Part shown: positions 16,491-27,425 of the stretch, in pieces
How the letters are laid out: every line of letters starts with the position of its first letter
Numbering within the stretch: the stretch's first letter is position 1
Assembly: GCA_017397565.1 (NCBI GenBank)
Contig: JAFQIL010000058.1
Location: 1-47,240 of the forward strand
Origin: Oscillospiraceae bacterium
GTDB taxonomy: Bacteria; Bacillota; Clostridia; Oscillospirales; Oscillospiraceae
Length of the DNA stretch: 47,240 bases
Reading direction: 5' to 3'
Notes under the pieces: model-generated
What the model saw: only the letters and a program-made list of their open reading frames with translations
Database searches by the model: none
What the model was told of the DNA's origin: nothing
Made by a program: the position numbers and the translations under genes

Positions 16491-17300
16491 TTAAACCTGA
16501 CCGTCCCGCATCTGAGTGGGGGTCATCTGGGTAACCCGTTTGAAGGTGTTGTTGAAGGTGCGAATGTTTTCATAACCGCATTGGGCAGATATGTCGGTAA
16601 TGGTGGCGTTGGTGTTTTTGATCAGCTCCACAGCCTTGTTGATCCGAAAGCTGTCCAAATAGCTTTTGAAATTCACACCGGTGTAGGACACGAACAGGGA
16701 AGAAACATAGGAGGGATTATAATTGATAATTTTCGCCACATCGGAAAGCTTGATATCCTCTCCAAAATGCTCAGCAATAAAGCTGAGAGCCTGCTGAAAA
16801 TGGAGAAATTTTGTTATGCTTTGCTTGGAGACGGAAACCTCCCGTGGAAAGTGCCGGACAAACAGGCTGTAAAGCCGGATGATGTCGCAGCGGATCAGCA
16901 CATCGTGCCAGCTTTTTTCCTGCTGCTTCTCCTGCAGCATCTCCGCGAAAAGCCCGCGTACCTGTTCCAGCAAACCGATTTGCTCCAAAGCTCTTGCGGG
17001 AATATAGGACTGTAAAAACTGAACATCAGGCTGGAAGCTGTATAGAATGGACGGATCAAAGGTGCAGACGTACAGAAGGTTGTCTTTTTCACAGCTCAAG
17101 GTGTGGATCTCGCCGCTGTGGATCACAAAGACATCTCCCGGCTTTCCCTGAAATTCCTCTTTGCCGATCCATACCCGGCAACTACCGCTGTGCACCAACA
17201 AAAACTCCGTTCGCTGATGCCAATGCTTAAAAGGTGGCCGCTGGATATTGCGAAGCCGGATGGTATAGCTTTTTGTGATGATCTCATGATGGATTTCCAT
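16491..17300 (-). CDS. AraC-family transcriptional regulator (cupin + double helix-turn-helix)
   Basis: A 269-residue regulator. Residues 1-120 form a cupin-like effector domain (HWHQRTEFLLVHSGSC, FQGKPGDVFVIHSGEIHTL), and the last 100 residues are an AraC DNA-binding domain with two helix-turn-helix units (LSDVAKIINYNPSYVSSLF and ITDISAQCGYENIRTFNNTF). Start ATG at 17300 is preferred: GAGG sits 9 bp upstream, whereas the GTG at 17315 overlaps that site. It precedes the oxidoreductase and acyltransferase genes on the same strand, and a glycosidase lies behind it. It likely responds to a sugar and controls the local carbohydrate genes; the effector is unknown. Confidence 0.92.
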   Translation of the reverse strand: MEIHHEIITKSYTIRLRNIQRPPFKHWHQRTEFLLVHSGSCRVWIGKEEFQGKPGDVFVIHSGEIHTLSCEKDNLLYVCTFDPSILYSFQPDVQFLQSYIPARALEQIGLLEQVRGLFAEMLQEKQQEKSWHDVLIRCDIIRLYSLFVRHFPREVSVSKQSITKFLHFQQALSFIAEHFGEDIKLSDVAKIINYNPSYVSSLFVSYTGVNFKSYLDSFRINKAVELIKNTNATITDISAQCGYENIRTFNNTFKRVTQMTPTQMRDGQV

Positions 17301-17336
17301 GACACTTTTCCTCACATTCGGGGGGATTATAATGTT

Positions 17337-17365
17337 ATTGTACCTTATTTGGCAAAAGAATGCAA
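17337..17365 (-). promoter_or_regulatory. promoter of the first AraC gene, overlapped by a TTTGGCAAAA motif
   Basis: Minus strand TTGCAT (17365-17360), 17-bp spacer, TACAAT (17342-17337); a TATAAT at 17331-17326 is an alternative. The spacer contains TTATTTGGCAAAAGAA (plus strand 17345-17360), the motif also found upstream of the GH3 and hydrolase genes. Confidence 0.6.
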
Positions 17366-17394
17366 CGCAGATGTGGCAATTTGCTGCAGATCAC

Positions 17395-17433
17395 AGGAAA
17401 AAGGCCCCCGCAAAGCTTGCGCTTTGCGGGGGC
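17395..17433 (-). terminator. terminator of the GH3 gene
   Basis: GCCCCCGCAAAGC at 17404-17416 pairs with GCTTTGCGGGGGC at 17421-17433. Read on the minus strand a T-run follows, just after the GH3 stop codon. Confidence 0.9.
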
Positions 17434-17441
17434 GAGGATAA

Positions 17442-19130
17442 TCAGGTAAAGGAGTTATTCCGGAAATACTCCGGGATCAGGGTGAAGGGGCACTTGCCTT
17501 GGAAGGGGATCTCACCAAACAAAGCCGCTACAACGGCTTCCTGCAGCTCCTTGGTGTAGTCATAAGCCGCAATAAAGGTCTTACCGGTGTTGGTAAAGTA
17601 GTTGAAATAGATGCTGGGGGCACCGTAGGCTACAGTAACCAGCTTGTTGTTGCAGTGGGTCTGCATAAACTGAATGAACCGCTGATGGTAGTAGTTGTAG
17701 CCGGGGAAGCCTACGGGGCGGTGCGCCCGGAGGTAGCTGCCGCACAGCACCAGGTCGTACTGGCTCATATCGGTCATCGTTTTGACATAGGCCCATTTAT
17801 CCAGTTCCGTGGGATACATGTAATCCACCTGAATACCCCGGGCCTCCAGCAGCTTGCCGGTATACTGCATAGCTTCGTCAAATTCCGGGAAATAGGCGAC
17901 GGGGGCAATCAGAACCTTGCGAATATTTTCCTTTTTCAGAGGCAGCATACCGTCGTCCCTGACCAAGGTCAGTGCTTTTGCGGCAAGCTTGGCTTCGATT
18001 TCGTGAGTCTTTTCCAGCAGCTCCGGTGTGATGGTAAGATCCAGACCAAAGTCTTCCCGGAACATACCCATATTTTCCTTCATCTGCAGCACACGCTCAC
18101 AGGCATCGTCGATGCGGCTTTCGGGGATACGACCGTCCAAAACCGCCTGCTCCACATAGTCGATGTAGTTGTCTGTTGCCTGGGAGGTGGGGCCCAGGAT
18201 CATGTCGTTACCCGCCAGCAGCAGATGGACATACAGCTCGCTTTCGGGCATATGGGTGTAAAGGGCGCCCATACCGATGGCATCGGTGATAACCACACCC
18301 TTGTAGTTCAGCTCACCCTTCAAAAGCTCGGTCAGAACCTTGTAGGACAGTGTGGAGGGAATGTAGCTGCCGTTGGGCATTTTGGTGTTGTCCACACAGG
18401 GAAGACCCTGGTGACCTACCATGATAGCCCAGGGATCAGACTTTTCGATCACTTCCCGATAGATGCGACCGTTGGTCTTTTCCCACTCCTCCCGGGTCTG
18501 CATATTGAAGGTGGAGGCGAAGTGAGAGTCCCGGTAATCCACACCGTCCTTACCGGGGAAGTGCTTGATGGAAACCGCAACACCCTCAGACTGAGTGCCG
18601 CGAACAGCGGCAATGGCGCAGCGGATGATCTGATCCGGATCACCGGAGTAGGAACGACCGTAAGCAGAATGACCGTGCAGGTCGTCGATATCGATATTGG
18701 GAGACCACTTCCACTGCACACCGCTGGCCTTCATTTCCCGGGCGATAGCGGCGGCCTGCTGGTAGATCAGCTCTTCATCGTCGGCGGCGGAAACAGCCAT
18801 CTGTCCCATGTTGTGGGTCAGCTCCGGGAAAACAGAGGAGAAGCCGCTTTCGGTGTTGCCCACCATGAGAACGGGGATCTTGGTGGCAGCCATCAGCTTC
18901 TTGGTGGTTTTTAGGTATGCCTTGCCGGTGGCCTTACCGTTTTTGTCGGTTTCTTCGCCGGTGTTTTCTGTGTCATTGAGCTGGTTGCCCATAGCCCAGA
19001 TACAGCCGTAGGGGTATTTTTTCAAATACTCGGAAAGATCGGGGATATCCGTCAGCATATTTTCCCGGACGCAGACAGTCTGACCTACCTTTTCCCGCAG
19101 GGTAAGTTCCTTAAGTTGCGGTCTTTTCAT
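17442..19130 (-). CDS. glycoside hydrolase family 3, NagZ-type beta-N-acetylhexosaminidase
   Basis: A 562-residue GH3 enzyme without signal peptide, so probably cytoplasmic. The first 340 residues form the catalytic barrel; the rest is the GH3 C-terminal alpha/beta domain. KHFPGKDGVDYRDSH at 189-203 keeps the Asp201-Ser-His203 dyad that marks the NagZ branch, in which His is the acid/base; GVVITDAIGMGAL carries the nucleophile Asp283. The family loop normally reads KHFPGHG, so Lys-Asp here is a variation. NagZ-type enzymes release N-acetylglucosamine or sometimes glucose. ATG 19130 is chosen because AGGAG is 9 bp upstream; another ATG at 19139 is too close to it. It is a single-gene unit with its own terminator. 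Confidence 0.85.
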   Translation of the reverse strand: MKRPQLKELTLREKVGQTVCVRENMLTDIPDLSEYLKKYPYGCIWAMGNQLNDTENTGEETDKNGKATGKAYLKTTKKLMAATKIPVLMVGNTESGFSSVFPELTHNMGQMAVSAADDEELIYQQAAAIAREMKASGVQWKWSPNIDIDDLHGHSAYGRSYSGDPDQIIRCAIAAVRGTQSEGVAVSIKHFPGKDGVDYRDSHFASTFNMQTREEWEKTNGRIYREVIEKSDPWAIMVGHQGLPCVDNTKMPNGSYIPSTLSYKVLTELLKGELNYKGVVITDAIGMGALYTHMPESELYVHLLLAGNDMILGPTSQATDNYIDYVEQAVLDGRIPESRIDDACERVLQMKENMGMFREDFGLDLTITPELLEKTHEIEAKLAAKALTLVRDDGMLPLKKENIRKVLIAPVAYFPEFDEAMQYTGKLLEARGIQVDYMYPTELDKWAYVKTMTDMSQYDLVLCGSYLRAHRPVGFPGYNYYHQRFIQFMQTHCNNKLVTVAYGAPSIYFNYFTNTGKTFIAAYDYTKELQEAVVAALFGEIPFQGKCPFTLIPEYFRNNSFT

Positions 19131-19154
19131 AGAAATCATCTCCTAAAGTGTGAT

Positions 19155-19167
19155 ATTTTGCCAAAAT
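19155..19167. promoter_or_regulatory. candidate operator upstream of GH3
   Basis: ATTTTGCCAAAAT, a palindrome around a central C, 25 bp before the GH3 start. A related ATTTTGGCAAAA lies at 23186 and TTATTTGGCAAAAG at 17345. No gene is seen in the surrounding 19131-19252. Confidence 0.5.
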
Positions 19168-19252
19168 GTTTTTTAATGAAAAAAAGACACAGGAAATCAC
19201 TTCCAGTTTACCATATTTGTGCAGTTGCGTCAAGAAATTTTGCATGTTTCAA

Positions 19253-20041
19253 CTACAAAGAATACTTTGCCAGGAATGCCTTTGGGGTTATATGCTCCTG
19301 GGTTTTAAATACCTTGCAGAAGTAGGCGCAGTCCTCGAAGCCGCAGGCTTGGGCGAGGTCGGCAATCTTAATTTTCGGATTCTGCAGCAGCAGTTGCTTG
19401 GCTTTTCGAATCCGCAAGGCTTGCAGATAAGCCACCGGGGTAGTGGCTTCCCGATCGTGAAAGAGCCGGTATAAAAGGGAAGGGGAAATGCCGGTGGCCT
19501 GGGCGATCTGGCCGACAGAAAGGCTTTTGTGACAATGTTCCCGCATATAGGCCTTGGCTGTATCCAAATGGGAAGAACGATTTCGTGTCTGCATTTCCCG
19601 GAATGCAGACAGCAGAAGGTCATAAAGACTACCGGATAAGGCTTCCGGGGAAGCGCCACGCTTGGCGAGGGTGTAGTATTGTGAAATCCGGTCGAGCAAA
19701 GCGGGACTTTGACAAAAGGTAAACTCCGGCAGGGAAAAATAGCGGCTCAGACTGTCCACGGCTGGTCCGTCAAAGGTGATCCAGCCGGTTTGAAAGCATT
19801 CCCCTTGCCGGTGATAATGAACCGGGGTTTCTTTGTGAATAAACGCAACGGTGCCTTCCTCCAAAAAGAAGCGCCCCTGTGGGGTGTCGAAGCAGCCGGT
19901 TCCTTTTTGCACCACAAAAAGATGGTGAAAGGGTGCGCCTTGGGGTCGACGGCGGGCCTCCTGGTCATGTCCGGTCCCCAAAGTGATGGGATACAGGGGT
20001 AAAAGTTCAGCTTGATCTCCGGCAGCATAAAGCCTAGCCAT
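19253..20041 (-). CDS. AraC-family transcriptional regulator, divergent to GH2
   Basis: A 262-residue regulator with an N-terminal cupin-type sensor (HHLFVVQKGTGCF, GTVAFIHKETPVHYHRQG) and a C-terminal AraC domain with two helix-turn-helix motifs (LSVGQIAQATGISPSLLYRLF and IADLAQACGFEDCAYFCKVF, the second ending in the family's typical pattern). AGGAGG precedes the ATG. It is transcribed away from the GH2 beta-galactosidase gene, and their promoters overlap at the -35 boxes. By analogy with other AraC/sugar-hydrolase pairs it probably activates GH2 in response to a sugar. It is only distantly similar to the AraC protein at 16491. Confidence 0.93.
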   Translation of the reverse strand: MARLYAAGDQAELLPLYPITLGTGHDQEARRRPQGAPFHHLFVVQKGTGCFDTPQGRFFLEEGTVAFIHKETPVHYHRQGECFQTGWITFDGPAVDSLSRYFSLPEFTFCQSPALLDRISQYYTLAKRGASPEALSGSLYDLLLSAFREMQTRNRSSHLDTAKAYMREHCHKSLSVGQIAQATGISPSLLYRLFHDREATTPVAYLQALRIRKAKQLLLQNPKIKIADLAQACGFEDCAYFCKVFKTQEHITPKAFLAKYSL

Positions 20042-20073
20042 AAAAGCCTCCTGAAATGTGTAGGATATTTATA

Positions 20074-20102
20074 TTTATAACATATTTTATATTGCGGCGC
20101 AA
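20074..20102 (-). promoter_or_regulatory. promoter of the second AraC gene
   Basis: Minus strand TTGCGC (20102-20097), 17-bp spacer and TATAAA (20079-20074). Its -35 box overlaps that of the divergent GH2 promoter. Confidence 0.6.
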
Positions 20103-20120
20103 TGGATTTCCGGTTAGAAT
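20092..20120 (+). promoter_or_regulatory. promoter of the GH2 gene
   Basis: TTGCGG (20092-20097), 17-bp spacer, TAGAAT (20115-20120). The two divergent -35 boxes share bases around 20097, so the two promoters cannot easily be occupied together. Confidence 0.65.
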
Positions 20121-20136
20121 AAAAGAAAAATCCAAT

Positions 20137-20156
20137 GGTGAGCGGAGCTGCTCACC
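20137..20156 (+). promoter_or_regulatory. inverted repeat in the GH2 leader
   Basis: GGTGAGC-GGAGCT-GCTCACC lies just downstream of the GH2 promoter and 15 bp before the start codon. It could be an operator or an RNA hairpin near the ribosome site. Confidence 0.45.
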
Positions 20157-20171
20157 GGAAAGGACTTCGCT

Positions 20172-23176
<3,005 letters not shown>

Positions 23177-23185
23177 CAAATGTGA

Positions 23186-23254
23186 ATTTTGGCAAAAGCA
23201 AAGGGGAAATCAACCGAAAAGATGGTTGAAAATCCCGACAGGATTTGTTATAAG
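23186..23254 (+). promoter_or_regulatory. promoter and candidate operator of the alpha/beta hydrolase gene
   Basis: ATTTTGGCAAAAG at 23186-23198 matches the motif upstream of GH3, including a shared TGTGA just before it. The promoter follows: TTGAAA (23226-23231), 17-bp spacer, TATAAG (23249-23254). Confidence 0.6.
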
Positions 23255-23286
23255 TATAGCAAGATCTAAAAAAGGAGTTTTGCCCT

Positions 23287-24024
23287 ATGCGTACTTATTT
23301 GGATATCCATTACAATACGGATGATGCCCAGTGCCTGGACCTGTACCTGCCGGAATGTGAAAGCTTTCCCGTGCTGGTCTATTTCCACGGCGGCGGTCTT
23401 GCTGCCGGTGACAAAGCCAGACAGGAGGCGGCCTGTCAGTATCTGGCGGAGCATGGCATTGGTGTAGCCAGCGCCAATTACCGGATGTATCCTGTAGCCA
23501 AGTATCCGGATTTTTTGGAGGATGCAGCCAATGCGGTAGCATGGGTTTTTGAAAACATCAAGCAGTACGGCGATGTAAAAGAAATCTATGTAGGCGGCAG
23601 CTCTGCCGGTGGCTACATTTCCCAGCACCTTTGCTTTAATAAGGCCTGGCTGGGCAAATACGGCATCGATCCCATGGACATTGCCGGCTTCATCCACGAT
23701 GCCGGTCAGCCCACTGCCCACTTTAACGTGCTGAAAGAACGGGGAGTAGACTCCCGTCGGCTGATCGTGGATGAAACAGCGCCTCTTTACTATGTGGGTC
23801 TGGACGAGCAGTATCCGCCTATGCTGATTATTGTGTCTGATAACGATATGCAAAACCGCTATGAGCAGACGATCCTGCTGGTTTCCACCTTGAAGCACTT
23901 CGGACATACTGAAAATGTTACTTTGCAGGTGATGCATGGCAACCACTGCGCGTATGTCAGAGCAGTAGATGAAGAGGGTATCAGCGTTTTCGGAAAGCTG
24001 ATCGCGTCCTATATTCAGAAATAA
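23287..24024 (+). CDS. alpha/beta hydrolase (HSL/esterase-like)
   Basis: A 245-residue cytoplasmic hydrolase. HGGG at 34-37 forms the oxyanion hole and GSSAG around Ser106 is the nucleophile elbow. IIVSDND supplies the likely acid and the HGNH near the C-terminus the catalytic His. This is the hormone-sensitive-lipase-like group, often small esterases; position among glycosidases suggests removal of acyl groups from sugars, which is inference. AAAGGAG precedes the ATG, and the gene has its own promoter with a TTTTGGCAAAA motif shared with the GH3 and AraC units. A short terminator follows. Confidence 0.88.
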   Translation: MRTYLDIHYNTDDAQCLDLYLPECESFPVLVYFHGGGLAAGDKARQEAACQYLAEHGIGVASANYRMYPVAKYPDFLEDAANAVAWVFENIKQYGDVKEIYVGGSSAGGYISQHLCFNKAWLGKYGIDPMDIAGFIHDAGQPTAHFNVLKERGVDSRRLIVDETAPLYYVGLDEQYPPMLIIVSDNDMQNRYEQTILLVSTLKHFGHTENVTLQVMHGNHCAYVRAVDEEGISVFGKLIASYIQK

Positions 24025-24035
24025 ACTGGCATATT

Positions 24036-24058
24036 AACCCCAAAGGGGTGGTTTTTAT
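24036..24058 (+). terminator. terminator of the alpha/beta hydrolase gene
   Basis: ACCCC-AAA-GGGGT (24037-24049) followed by GGTTTTTATT. Confidence 0.65.
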
Positions 24059-24155
24059 TCTGTACACAATGAAAATCTGGCTGGGTCACTATATTTCTTA
24101 GGGAGTTGCCGAAACCGATTCGACAATAAAAACTAAGAAATGGAGTGTACATACT

Positions 24156-25340
24156 TTGAAAATTGAAAGAATCAGCGATCTGGAGCGTCAGTATGCCCTG
24201 GAATCCCTGAACGGTCAGTTTGAGACCCATAATAACTATAAGTTTGTCACCCGCCTGGAAAAGACCTTCGCAGAGAAAACAGGCACCAGGTATGCCGTGG
24301 GCTTTGTCAATGGTACGGCTACCTTGCACACAGCTTTGGAAGCCGCCGGTGTAGGCGTTGGAGATGAGGTCATCGTACCGCCTCTGACCATGTCTTCCAC
24401 CTCTTTGGCGGTGCTGCAGGCAAATGCCGTGCCGGTATTTGCGGATGTTGACGAGAAGACCTTCCTGATCTCCGCCCCGGAGATCGAGAAGAAGATCACA
24501 GAAAAAACCAAGGCTATCATCGTGGTTTCCCTGTATGGTCTGATGCCGGATATGGATGCCATTATGGCCATTGCCCAAAAGCACAATTTGGTGGTTATCG
24601 AGGACGATGCCCAGTGCTTCCTGGGTACTTACAAGGGACAAAAGGCCGGTACCATCGGTCATATGTCCAGCTTCTCCTTCCAGGCCAGCAAGCACCTGAC
24701 CAGCGGCGAGGGTGGTATGGTCACCACCAATTCTGATGAATATGCCCTGCAGCTGCGCCGGATCTCCGGCTTGGGCTACGGCAGCATTTCCATCCAAAAA
24801 GCCCGAATCACCAAGGACGATATTCAGGATCCTGCCTATGAGCGCCATGTGGCTTTAGGCTGGAATTACCGGATGTCCGATGTGGTAGGTGCTGTGGCAC
24901 TGGCACAGACAGAGCGTATGGAGGAGCTGTGTGCCTGCCGCATGGAAGCCGGTAAGATTTTGGAGCAGGCCATGGCCGGCTGCGACTGGCTGATTCCTCA
25001 GCAGACCCCTGCCGAGTGCGTCCATGCCTACTGGGCAGTGGTTGCCAGGATGGTAAAGCCGGACATCACTTGGTATGACTTCCGCCGGAAGTTTATGGAG
25101 CTGGGGGGCGACGGTATTTATGCCGCCTGGCAGCTGACCTATCTGGAGCCTGCCTTCCGGAACAAGTCCTTCCTGGGCAGAGAGCAGTTCTGTCAGGGCT
25201 ATACCTATGAAAAGGGACTTTGCCCTGTGGCAGAGAAGATCCAGCCTCAGCTGCTGCAGTTTAAGACCAATTACTTTGACACAGCAGAAGCCGAGCAACA
25301 GGCCGAGATCCTGAGAAAGACCATTGCCTATTTTGGCTAA
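24156..25340 (+). CDS. DegT/DnrJ/EryC1/StrS-family aminotransferase
   Basis: A 394-residue PLP enzyme of the sugar-aminotransferase fold. The N-terminal NGTATLHTAL binds the cofactor phosphate; VVIEDDAQCFLG holds the Asp that contacts the PLP ring nitrogen; SFSFQASKHLTSGEGG contains the Schiff-base Lys179. Members usually transaminate keto sugars using glutamate or glutamine, but some are dehydratases. The start is a TTG at 24156 with GGAG about 10 bp upstream; the first residues (KIERISDLERQYALESL) fit a natural N-terminus. It stands alone between terminators, at the end of the carbohydrate locus, and may make or degrade an amino sugar. Confidence 0.9.
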   Translation: MKIERISDLERQYALESLNGQFETHNNYKFVTRLEKTFAEKTGTRYAVGFVNGTATLHTALEAAGVGVGDEVIVPPLTMSSTSLAVLQANAVPVFADVDEKTFLISAPEIEKKITEKTKAIIVVSLYGLMPDMDAIMAIAQKHNLVVIEDDAQCFLGTYKGQKAGTIGHMSSFSFQASKHLTSGEGGMVTTNSDEYALQLRRISGLGYGSISIQKARITKDDIQDPAYERHVALGWNYRMSDVVGAVALAQTERMEELCACRMEAGKILEQAMAGCDWLIPQQTPAECVHAYWAVVARMVKPDITWYDFRRKFMELGGDGIYAAWQLTYLEPAFRNKSFLGREQFCQGYTYEKGLCPVAEKIQPQLLQFKTNYFDTAEAEQQAEILRKTIAYFG

Positions 25341-25346
25341 GAAACA

Positions 25347-25379
25347 ACGCCCCACGGGAAACCCGTGGGGCGTATTTTT
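25347..25379 (+). terminator. terminator of the aminotransferase gene
   Basis: ACGCCCCACGGG-AAA-CCCGTGGGGCGT (25347-25373), then ATTTTTG. A second hairpin, ACTGCCCG/CGGGCAGT, lies at 25397-25417 and may reinforce it or serve the opposite strand. Confidence 0.92.
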
Positions 25380-25430
25380 GGGTCTGACAAAAAACAACTG
25401 CCCGTTTATCGGGCAGTTTCGTTAGACATC

Positions 25431-25569
25431 GTAGGGGCGACCATTGGTCGCCCGCGTGATTTTGTAAAACAAAATCACATCGCCGTAAGGCGATAACCGA
25501 TTGTTTTCCTGCGGAAAACCAACAAATTGCGTTGCAATTTGTTGGCGGACGGCCAATGGCCGCCCCTAC
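25431..25569. repeat. 139-bp palindromic MITE-like element
   Basis: Inverted ends GTAGGGGCGACCATTGGTCG and, reverse-complemented, GTAGGGGCGGCCATTGGCCG; each end is itself a palindrome. Between them four more hairpins follow in tandem: GTGATTTTG/CAAAATCAC, ATCGCC/GGCGAT, TTTTCC/GGAAAA and CAACAAATTGC/GCAATTTGTTG. It is non-coding. GCCCGATAAATGGCAATTTAT follows at 25587, the boundary sequence of the other repeats. Confidence 0.8.
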
Positions 25570-25607
25570 AAAGCCGTATGCAACTGCCCGATAAATGGCA
25601 ATTTATT

Positions 25608-26042
25608 TCACAGATACTGCCGGATATCCTCAGTCAGCTTTGCTTCCAGCTTGATGAGCCGCTTGGTAATATCCTTGGACTGTTCGTCAGCGGCTTTGTA
25701 CTGGTTCAGGTATTTGCTCAGAGATTTCACACCCATATTGCAGCCGTCGGTCATCAGATCAGCCACCACCCGGTCAGAATCCTCCATGCAAAGCTTGGCA
25801 GTGGTTTTCATCCAGGACATTCCCTTGGCAATGGGGTTGGGGTTCTTGCCGTCATCGTGGTATTGGTCTAAAAGTGTCTGAATTTCCGTTTTCAGGGCAT
25901 CATGTTCCCGTTTGCAGCGGTTCAAATGGTTGCGAAAATCGTTGCTGCGGACGTGTTCTAAAACATCGTCTATGGATGCAACACCCATTTTGATCCCGGC
26001 ATCACATTCCCGCAAAAGCTTGATCGTATCTTTTTCTACCAT
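25608..26042 (-). CDS. small all-helical protein of unknown function
   Basis: A 144-residue soluble protein predicted to be almost entirely helical, with long charged helices and no signal peptide. Heptad-like leucines and the pattern LLRECDAGIKMGVASIDDVL, then NRCKREHDALKTEIQTLL, suggest a four-helix bundle of ferritin-like or DUF2383-like type; I do not recognise it firmly. No complete di-iron motif is visible. The second ATG (26042) is preferred because AGGAGG sits 9 bp before it. It has the same promoter-like element as the oxidoreductase gene at 16390 and is divergent from the aldo/keto reductase. The stop codon lies only a few bases from a dispersed-repeat boundary. Confidence 0.7.
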   Translation of the reverse strand: MVEKDTIKLLRECDAGIKMGVASIDDVLEHVRSNDFRNHLNRCKREHDALKTEIQTLLDQYHDDGKNPNPIAKGMSWMKTTAKLCMEDSDRVVADLMTDGCNMGVKSLSKYLNQYKAADEQSKDITKRLIKLEAKLTEDIRQYL

Positions 26043-26070
26043 GGTCATCAGCCTCCTGTTGTCAGTTGAT

Positions 26071-26094
26071 CTCAGTATCCGCGTTTTTGTGAGA
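26071..26094 (-). promoter_or_regulatory. promoter-like element, second copy
   Basis: Minus strand TCTC-n-CAAAAAC-nnn-GATACTGAG, identical at 20 of 24 positions with the element at 16419-16442 and ending at the same 29-bp distance from the start codon. No consensus -35 lies upstream here. Confidence 0.5.
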
Positions 26095-26107
26095 ATTATG
26101 CGGATGC

Positions 26108-26136
26108 TTGACAGGATTTTTTCTCCTTAGTATACT
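26108..26136 (+). promoter_or_regulatory. near-consensus promoter of the aldo/keto reductase gene
   Basis: TTGACA (26108-26113), 17-bp spacer, TATACT (26131-26136). Confidence 0.85.
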
Positions 26137-26162
26137 AAAAGAAAAGCAAAGGAGGACACAAT

Positions 26163-27272
26163 ATGTTTGCAAATGTTCAAAAGAAGCTGGGCTTTGGGTG
26201 TATGCGGTTTCCTATGGTAGATGGGGAAGTGGACCTGCAGGCGGTGACACAGATGGTAGATGCCTTCCTGGAAAAGGGATTTACTTATTTTGATACTGCC
26301 CACGGCTATTTGGATGGCAAAAGTGAGACCGCCCTGCGCGCGTGCCTGACCTCCCGGTATCCCCGGGATCGGTATATTTTGACCAACAAGCTGTCGGTCA
26401 ACTTTTTTGACAAGGAGGAGGATATTCGCCCCTTGTTTCAAAAGCAGCTGGAAGCCTGTGGGGTGGAATATTTCGATTTCTACCTGATGCACGCCCAGGA
26501 TCAGCGATCCTTTGCCAAGTATCAGCGCTGCCGGGCCTACGAAACCGCCTTGGCCATGCAGAAAGAGGGATTGTTCCGACATTTCGGCATTTCCTTCCAT
26601 GACAGGGCAGAGGTGCTGGAGCAAATTTTAACAGAGTATCCCCAAATTGAAGTGGTGCAGCTGCAGCTGAACTACGTGGATTTTGAAGATGAAGCGGTGC
26701 AGTCCCGGAAGTGTCTGGAGGTTTGCCGGAAGCACGGCAAGCCGGTGATCGTTATGGAACCTGTCAAGGGCGGTAGTCTGGTGAATCTTCCCCCGGAAGC
26801 CAAAGCTGTGTTTGATAATTTGGATGGCGGCTCTTATGCCAGCTATGCCATTCGCTTCGCTGCCGGTCAGGAAGGGATCTTTATGGTTCTTTCCGGTATG
26901 GGGGATATGGCCATGGTGGAGGACAACTGCGGTTATATGCAAAACTTTAAGCCTCTGGATGACAAGGAACAAGAAGCGGTAGAAAAGGTCTGCGGTATTT
27001 TCCGGAGCTTGGGCACGGTGGCTTGTACCGGCTGCCGGTACTGTATGGAGGTTTGCCCTCAGATGATCCCCATTCCGGCTATCTTTGCCTGTTTGAATGC
27101 CAAAAAGATCTTCCAAAACTGGAACAGTGGCTATTATTTCCGCAATGTCCAGCTTTCCGGCGGAGGCAAAGCTTCTGACTGTATCGAATGCGGTGCCTGC
27201 GAAAACAGCTGTCCCCAGCATCTGCCCATCCGTCAGCTGCTGAAGCAGGCGGCGGCGGAGTTTGAAAAATAA
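26163..27272 (+). CDS. aldo/keto reductase with C-terminal bis-[4Fe-4S] domain
   Basis: A 369-residue cytoplasmic oxidoreductase. Residues 1-280 form an aldo/keto reductase barrel with the catalytic Tyr in FDTAHGYLDGKSE, Lys in ILTNKLS and His in YLMHAQ. The C-terminal 90 residues carry two ferredoxin-like motifs: CTGCRYCMEVCP and CIECGACENSCP, each with the CxxCxxCxxxCP spacing of a [4Fe-4S] site. This fusion is known in anaerobic Clostridia, where it probably links NAD(P)H or ferredoxin to reduction of an unknown carbonyl compound. AAAGGAGG precedes the ATG. It has a very strong promoter. The next gene begins 150 bp later and may be co-transcribed. Confidence 0.93.
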   Translation: MFANVQKKLGFGCMRFPMVDGEVDLQAVTQMVDAFLEKGFTYFDTAHGYLDGKSETALRACLTSRYPRDRYILTNKLSVNFFDKEEDIRPLFQKQLEACGVEYFDFYLMHAQDQRSFAKYQRCRAYETALAMQKEGLFRHFGISFHDRAEVLEQILTEYPQIEVVQLQLNYVDFEDEAVQSRKCLEVCRKHGKPVIVMEPVKGGSLVNLPPEAKAVFDNLDGGSYASYAIRFAAGQEGIFMVLSGMGDMAMVEDNCGYMQNFKPLDDKEQEAVEKVCGIFRSLGTVACTGCRYCMEVCPQMIPIPAIFACLNAKKIFQNWNSGYYFRNVQLSGGGKASDCIECGACENSCPQHLPIRQLLKQAAAEFEK

Positions 27273-27425
27273 GCCTTGGGGAAGATGTGTTAAATAACAG
27301 AGCATACAAGGCAAAGACTTTTTCCGGAATTTCCTCTAAAATAAACCTGTATACCAGTCTTGCCGGGCATCGGCAAGATCAAGATAAGTGAAAATGGACA
27401 AATGAAAAACAGGAGGAATTACATT

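Noticed and set aside
25431-25569. CRISPR array
   Set aside because: The hairpins differ from each other, and there are no equal repeats with unique spacers and no cas genes.
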